Below, piece after piece: positions 13,906 through 17,287 of a stretch of DNA of 17,287 bases. Positions within the stretch are counted from its first letter, which is position 1. Each line of letters opens with the position of its first letter. The translations under genes were made by a program, and so were the position numbers. The stretch spans positions 1-17,287 of the forward strand of contig JAWLDT010000057.1 of assembly GCA_041686485.1 (NCBI GenBank). The letters are read 5' to 3'. The DNA is from PUPG01 sp041686485 (lineage in GTDB: Bacteria > Bacteroidota > Bacteroidia > Bacteroidales > UBA7960). Below the pieces are notes generated by a model. The model saw nothing but the letters and a program-made list of their open reading frames with translations. It had not been told where the DNA came from and searched no databases.

Positions 13906-14193
13906 CTATGGCGAAATTTTGAATTTATCTGCCATTAGCTGTTCGAAAGTTTCGGGAGTCAGTTGCTGACCGGCATCGCTCAGGGCTTCTGCCGGATTAG
14001 GATGCACTTCAAGTTTGTCAATATAGGATTGCAAAACCGCAATGATGTTTTGTTGATTTTGTGCAAAGATGGGACTCCTCATCTCTCCCGGGCTTTTCGC
14101 CAGGCGAACGGCAGAACTAAAGCCACCGCCGGCAGGCAGGTCAATGGCCATAGATCCGCCAATTAATCCCAATCTAACAATACATATCGTTTT
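13906..14193 (-). pseudogene. tyrA: tyrA remnant: prephenate dehydrogenase with large internal deletion
   Basis: The frame begins with a TyrA-like NAD-binding strand, TICIVRLGLIGGSMAIDL, then jumps directly to a TyrA C-terminal block (PAGGGFSSAVRLA, PIFAQNQQNI, LQSYIDKLE) and ends at 13906. About 96 codons remain where 280 or so are expected, so most of the Rossmann fold and the catalytic dimerisation domain are missing. Two more defects support decay: the first glycine of GxGxxG is Arg (AGA), and no ATG precedes the homology before an in-frame TAG; only a TTG at V-R-L could start it. It lies just upstream of aroA on the same strand, a normal place for tyrA in an aromatic cluster. A misassembly could also produce the junction. 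Confidence 0.82.
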
Positions 14194-14306
14194 TGACTGT
14201 TTTATACGATTTGAGCAAAAAAATGTGTTTTTCTATTCCACGCGAACAGCAGGTATATGTTTTGTTACGAATATGATTAATTTTGTAAAGTCAAAAAACC
14301 ACGCAT

Positions 14307-15179
14307 ATGCCAGTACAAAAGAAAGCACACCCGGTACTCGGGGTCATCAAAAATTACGGGATTATCACCTTTGCCCTTTTTGTGAATGCCATGGCATGGG
14401 TTACTTTTTTGATTCCGGCAGAGATCGTCGGAGGTGGAATCACCGGACTCTCCGCCCTCATCTATTATGCCACGGACATACCGGTAGCCGTTTCTTTACT
14501 GGTTTTCAATGTCATATTGCTTAGCTTTGGGATAAAAAGCCTGGGAATGGGCTTTGGCATCCGGACAATATATGCCGCCGTGGTATTGTCGTTGTTTTTT
14601 GCCATTCTCCAACCACTGATCACCGAACCCATCATCGATGACCGTTTCATGTCGGCCATCCTCGGAGGTATTCTGGCGGGTGCTTCGGTGGGAATGGTCT
14701 TTACACAGGGGGGCAGCACAGGCGGTACCGACATCATTGCCATGATCATCAACAAATATCGCAATATCAGTCATGGCCGGATTATTCTTTACCTTGACCT
14801 CGTGATTATTTCGTCTTCCTACTTGCTGTTTCAGTCGCTTGAAGTAATGGTGTACGGCTTTGTGACCCTGGCTGTTGCCTCCTATTCTATTGATATGCTG
14901 TTGATGGGTCACCGCCGAAGTGTACAGTTGTTTATCTTCTCCCGTCATTATGAGATGATTGCCGAACGCATTGCCAATGATATCGGACGGGGCGTCACCT
15001 TATTGAATGGACAGGGCTGGTATAGCCGTGAGGAAAGTGCCGTACTTGTGGTGGTGGTGCGACGCTATGAAACCTCGCTGATCTTTCGTACCATCAAAGA
15101 AATTGACCCGGAAGCCTTTATCTCTGTATCCAATGTGATGGGCGTTTATGGCCAGGGATTCGACCCGATAAAATACTGA
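14307..15179 (+). CDS. YitT family membrane protein (DUF161/DUF2179)
   Basis: A 290-residue inner-membrane protein. Hydrophobic segments lie at roughly 17-37, 47-73, 86-104, 116-133, 158-175 and 180-199. The family motif GGSTGGTD is at 135-142. After the membrane part comes a soluble C-terminal DUF2179-like domain (about 205-288), ending SVSNVMGVYGQGFDPIK. The family is widespread and its function is unsettled, so I do not assign one. The start ATG 14307 follows a TAATTTTG box at 14278-14285 that fits the -7 element, though no TTG stands at the right distance. Its end converges on the lemA-like gene with a 10-bp gap. Confidence 0.92.
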   Translation: MPVQKKAHPVLGVIKNYGIITFALFVNAMAWVTFLIPAEIVGGGITGLSALIYYATDIPVAVSLLVFNVILLSFGIKSLGMGFGIRTIYAAVVLSLFFAILQPLITEPIIDDRFMSAILGGILAGASVGMVFTQGGSTGGTDIIAMIINKYRNISHGRIILYLDLVIISSSYLLFQSLEVMVYGFVTLAVASYSIDMLLMGHRRSVQLFIFSRHYEMIAERIANDIGRGVTLLNGQGWYSREESAVLVVVVRRYETSLIFRTIKEIDPEAFISVSNVMGVYGQGFDPIKY

Positions 15180-15189
15180 CCGCTCCCGG

Positions 15190-15708
15190 CTATAACCCGG
15201 TAAATGTTTTTCTTACCTTATAGCCAAAAAACAATGCAAACACATTGGAAGGGAAAAGATAAACGGCATTGTTATAATGCCTTACCATATCATTGTAGTG
15301 TTGCTTAGGCGCCTGAAGGGCATTCCCGGCCTCTTCCAGTGAACTGAGGGCCTGGCCCGGAACCTCAGCCAATATATTCTCCTGCTCCAGACAGTCATAA
15401 AGCTCCTGTATGTTGGCTGTTATCTGGTTTTCGATTTCAACGGTATTGTTAATGGGCAGATTTTCCGGATCAGCCTTGCTCAATAAAATCATCAGTTTCT
15501 CGTCGATATCAGGATAGCAGCTTTCTGATGACAGGTTCTTTTTGCGGATAGCTGTTAACACATCATCTAACAGATCATATTTATGTATGAGATCCTTTTG
15601 CACATTGGCAAATGCTTTATCACTCATTTTGCGTAACATGACAAAACGGTTGGATGCAATAAGTGCAAAAAGCAACATGAATCCGACTGCAACCAGGATG
15701 CCTGTCAT
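15190..15708 (-). CDS. LemA family protein
   Basis: A 172-residue protein with one N-terminal membrane segment (about 3-18) and an otherwise alpha-helical body exposed outside or in the periplasm. The LemA pattern is clear: SNRFVMLRKMSDKAFANVQ (19-37), a following HKYDLLDDVLTAI helix, and the C-terminal YNDMVRHYNNAVYLFPSNVFALFFGY. The middle part is less conserved and somewhat acidic. The family has no firmly known general function. It is convergent with yitT and divergent from pepD. A TACTTTTG sequence upstream on the minus strand resembles a -7 box but lacks a well-spaced TTG. Confidence 0.88.
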   Translation of the reverse strand: MTGILVAVGFMLLFALIASNRFVMLRKMSDKAFANVQKDLIHKYDLLDDVLTAIRKKNLSSESCYPDIDEKLMILLSKADPENLPINNTVEIENQITANIQELYDCLEQENILAEVPGQALSSLEEAGNALQAPKQHYNDMVRHYNNAVYLFPSNVFALFFGYKVRKTFTGL

Positions 15709-15812
15709 AGAGGTTCTGTTTAAATTGCAAAATGGTAGAGGACATCAACAAAAGTAACAAAATAGCTGCAAATTAATTTGTATATTCGCTATACATTCAA
15801 AAGAATTAAAAC

Positions 15813-17285
15813 ATGGAGAAAATATTGAATACCCTCGAGCCTCGGCGTGTTTGGGAACTGTTTGAAGACATCTGTCAAATTCCCCGTCCATCTAAAAAAG
15901 AAGATAGAATTCTGGCTTTTCTGATTGATTTTGCCAAGGCGAATAAGCTGGAATATGAACAGGACAAAGTGGGTAATCTGATAATTCGCAAGCCCGCGAT
16001 GTCGGGTTTTGAAGACCGCGCCTCTGTGGCTTTACAGAGTCATGTTGACATGGTATGCGAAAAAAACGAAGGGGTCGCGCATGATTTTGATACAGATCCT
16101 ATAAAGCCCAAAATTGTTGACGGCTGGGTGAAAGCAGAAGGAACCACACTCGGAGCTGATGATGGTATTGGTATGGCTGCGCAGCTGGCTATTCTGGAAG
16201 CCGATGACATAGAACATGGCCCGCTGGAATGTTTGTTTACCGTAGATGAGGAAACCGGTTTGGGTGGTGCTTTCAATTTGGAAAAAGACTTCATCAAAAG
16301 CCGCATACTGTTAAATGTAGATTCTGAAGATGAGGGCGAGCTGTTCATTGGTTGCGCCGGCGGCATGGAGACGCTCATTCACTTTCAGTATGAACAGACT
16401 CCTACGGAGGCCGACCATCTGGCTTTCGATCTCTCGGTTACCGGCCTGAAGGGCGGCCATTCCGGTGATGACATCCACAAGGGCCGGGGAAATGCGATCA
16501 AGATACTGAACCGGCTGTTGTGGAACGCAGAAAAGATGTATGAGCTGCGATTGGCTGATATAAAAGGGGGCAACCTCCACAACGCCATAGCCCGTGAAGC
16601 ATTTGCTACCCTTACGATACCCAAAAGGCACAAGTCTGCTTTTCAGGAGCTCTGCAAAACCCTTGGTGATGAGATCAAAAACACCATGAAGACCAATGAG
16701 CCAGGCCTTAGTATAACCCTGGAGGAGGCGATCATGCCGGATGCTTTAATGGATTATACCACCCAGAACAAGCTCCTGAATGCCCTGTATGGTTGTCCGC
16801 ATGGCGTAATGGCTATGTCACCGGATATCCCTGACCTTGTGGAAACATCAACCAACCTGGCCTCGGTAAAGATGACTCCCCGGGATATTATCATTGTGAC
16901 CAGTCAGCGAAGCTCCCAGGATACCAGTAAGCGCGATATTGCCGACATGATAGCCAGTATCTTCTACCTGGCGGATGCGAAGGTAAAACATGGTGATGGC
17001 TACCCGGGTTGGGAGCCCGACCTGGATTCCCCGATCCTTGCATTAACAAAAAAAGCCTACAAAGACCTTTTCAAAGAAACCCCCAAAGTGCTGGCCATAC
17101 ATGCCGGCTTGGAATGTGGTATTATCGGAGAAAAGTATCCCGGCATGGATATGATCTCCTACGGACCAACCATTAAAGGGGCTCACTCGCCGGATGAGGC
17201 CATCGAAATAGATACTGTCAGAAAATTCTGGGACCTTACCCTGGAAGTGTTGCGGAATATACCTGCGGTGAACAGTGAACAGTGA
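15813..17285 (+). CDS. pepD: Aminoacyl-histidine dipeptidase (Xaa-His dipeptidase, peptidase family M20C)
   Basis: A cytosolic di-zinc peptidase that cleaves Xaa-His and other dipeptides, here 490 residues, normal length. Metal and catalytic residues are visible: H77 and catalytic D79 (SHVDMV), bridging D116 (LGADDGIG), catalytic E146 with E147 (VDEETGLGG), D170 (NVDSEDEGE) and H458 (GAHSPDEA). The lid domain contains GGHSGDDIHKGRGNA. The last residues, VNSEQ, and the TGA stop (17283-17285) are encoded by the GTGAACA heptamer repeat at 17268-17287, so the native end was probably near RNIPA. It releases histidine from peptides, but its closeness to the his operon is likely chance because yitT and lemA lie between. 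Confidence 0.96.
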   Translation: MEKILNTLEPRRVWELFEDICQIPRPSKKEDRILAFLIDFAKANKLEYEQDKVGNLIIRKPAMSGFEDRASVALQSHVDMVCEKNEGVAHDFDTDPIKPKIVDGWVKAEGTTLGADDGIGMAAQLAILEADDIEHGPLECLFTVDEETGLGGAFNLEKDFIKSRILLNVDSEDEGELFIGCAGGMETLIHFQYEQTPTEADHLAFDLSVTGLKGGHSGDDIHKGRGNAIKILNRLLWNAEKMYELRLADIKGGNLHNAIAREAFATLTIPKRHKSAFQELCKTLGDEIKNTMKTNEPGLSITLEEAIMPDALMDYTTQNKLLNALYGCPHGVMAMSPDIPDLVETSTNLASVKMTPRDIIIVTSQRSSQDTSKRDIADMIASIFYLADAKVKHGDGYPGWEPDLDSPILALTKKAYKDLFKETPKVLAIHAGLECGIIGEKYPGMDMISYGPTIKGAHSPDEAIEIDTVRKFWDLTLEVLRNIPAVNSEQ

Positions 17286-17287
17286 AC
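17268..17287. repeat. Heptamer tandem repeat, GTGAACA family, at the pepD stop
   Basis: Nearly three units of GTGAACA run to the window end. The reverse complement, ACTGTTC, is the same family as the ACCGTTC/ACTGTTC units at 6783-6812 and 6957-6986. The array supplies the last five codons and the stop of pepD. Confidence 0.8.

Overview
The window looks like a Bacteroidota chromosome, probably a metagenome scaffold because it carries two runs of exactly 100 N. The evidence is the promoter grammar (TTG-N19-TAnnTTTG in front of the his leader), the lack of Shine-Dalgarno sequences before most starts, AroA, AroC and LemA variants of the kind seen in that phylum, and many short GC-rich palindromes and 7-bp tandem repeats between genes. 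I cannot fix the class or genus from sequence alone.

Layout: lipB (145-849, +) and an Old Yellow Enzyme family oxidoreductase (1001-2086, +) are followed by a histidine operon on the minus strand. Read in the direction of transcription, the operon is: promoter (11526-11555), leader peptide 1, terminator 1, leader peptide 2, terminator 2, hisG, hisD, a fused hisC-hisB, a 1.4-kb non-coding repeat region with an assembly gap, hisH, hisA, a second gap region, hisF, hisIE, and a 5'-truncated asnA remnant. Upstream of it on the same strand lie aroA and aroC (4-bp overlap) and, before them, a badly deleted tyrA remnant. The right end holds yitT (+), a lemA-like gene (-, convergent with yitT) and pepD (+), whose stop codon lies inside a 7-bp tandem repeat.

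How the genes work together: HisG, HisIE, HisA, HisHF, the HisB domain, the HisC domain and HisD cover every step from PRPP plus ATP to histidine except histidinol-phosphate phosphatase, which is not in the window. AroA and AroC make chorismate. The decayed tyrA and asnA would have fed tyrosine and asparagine synthesis.

The main find is in 11210-11555, where no gene is predicted. Two separate short ORFs, each with five His codons, are each followed by an intrinsic terminator and by a possible competing antiterminator, all downstream of one Bacteroidota-type promoter. This reads as two histidine-sensing transcription attenuators in series controlling one operon. Other points of note are the HisC-HisB fusion without the usual phosphatase partner, a 496-bp direct repeat built of small hairpins that splits the operon, a scaffold gap whose flanks are identical over 74 nt, and three families of heptamer repeats that put stop codons in all frames.
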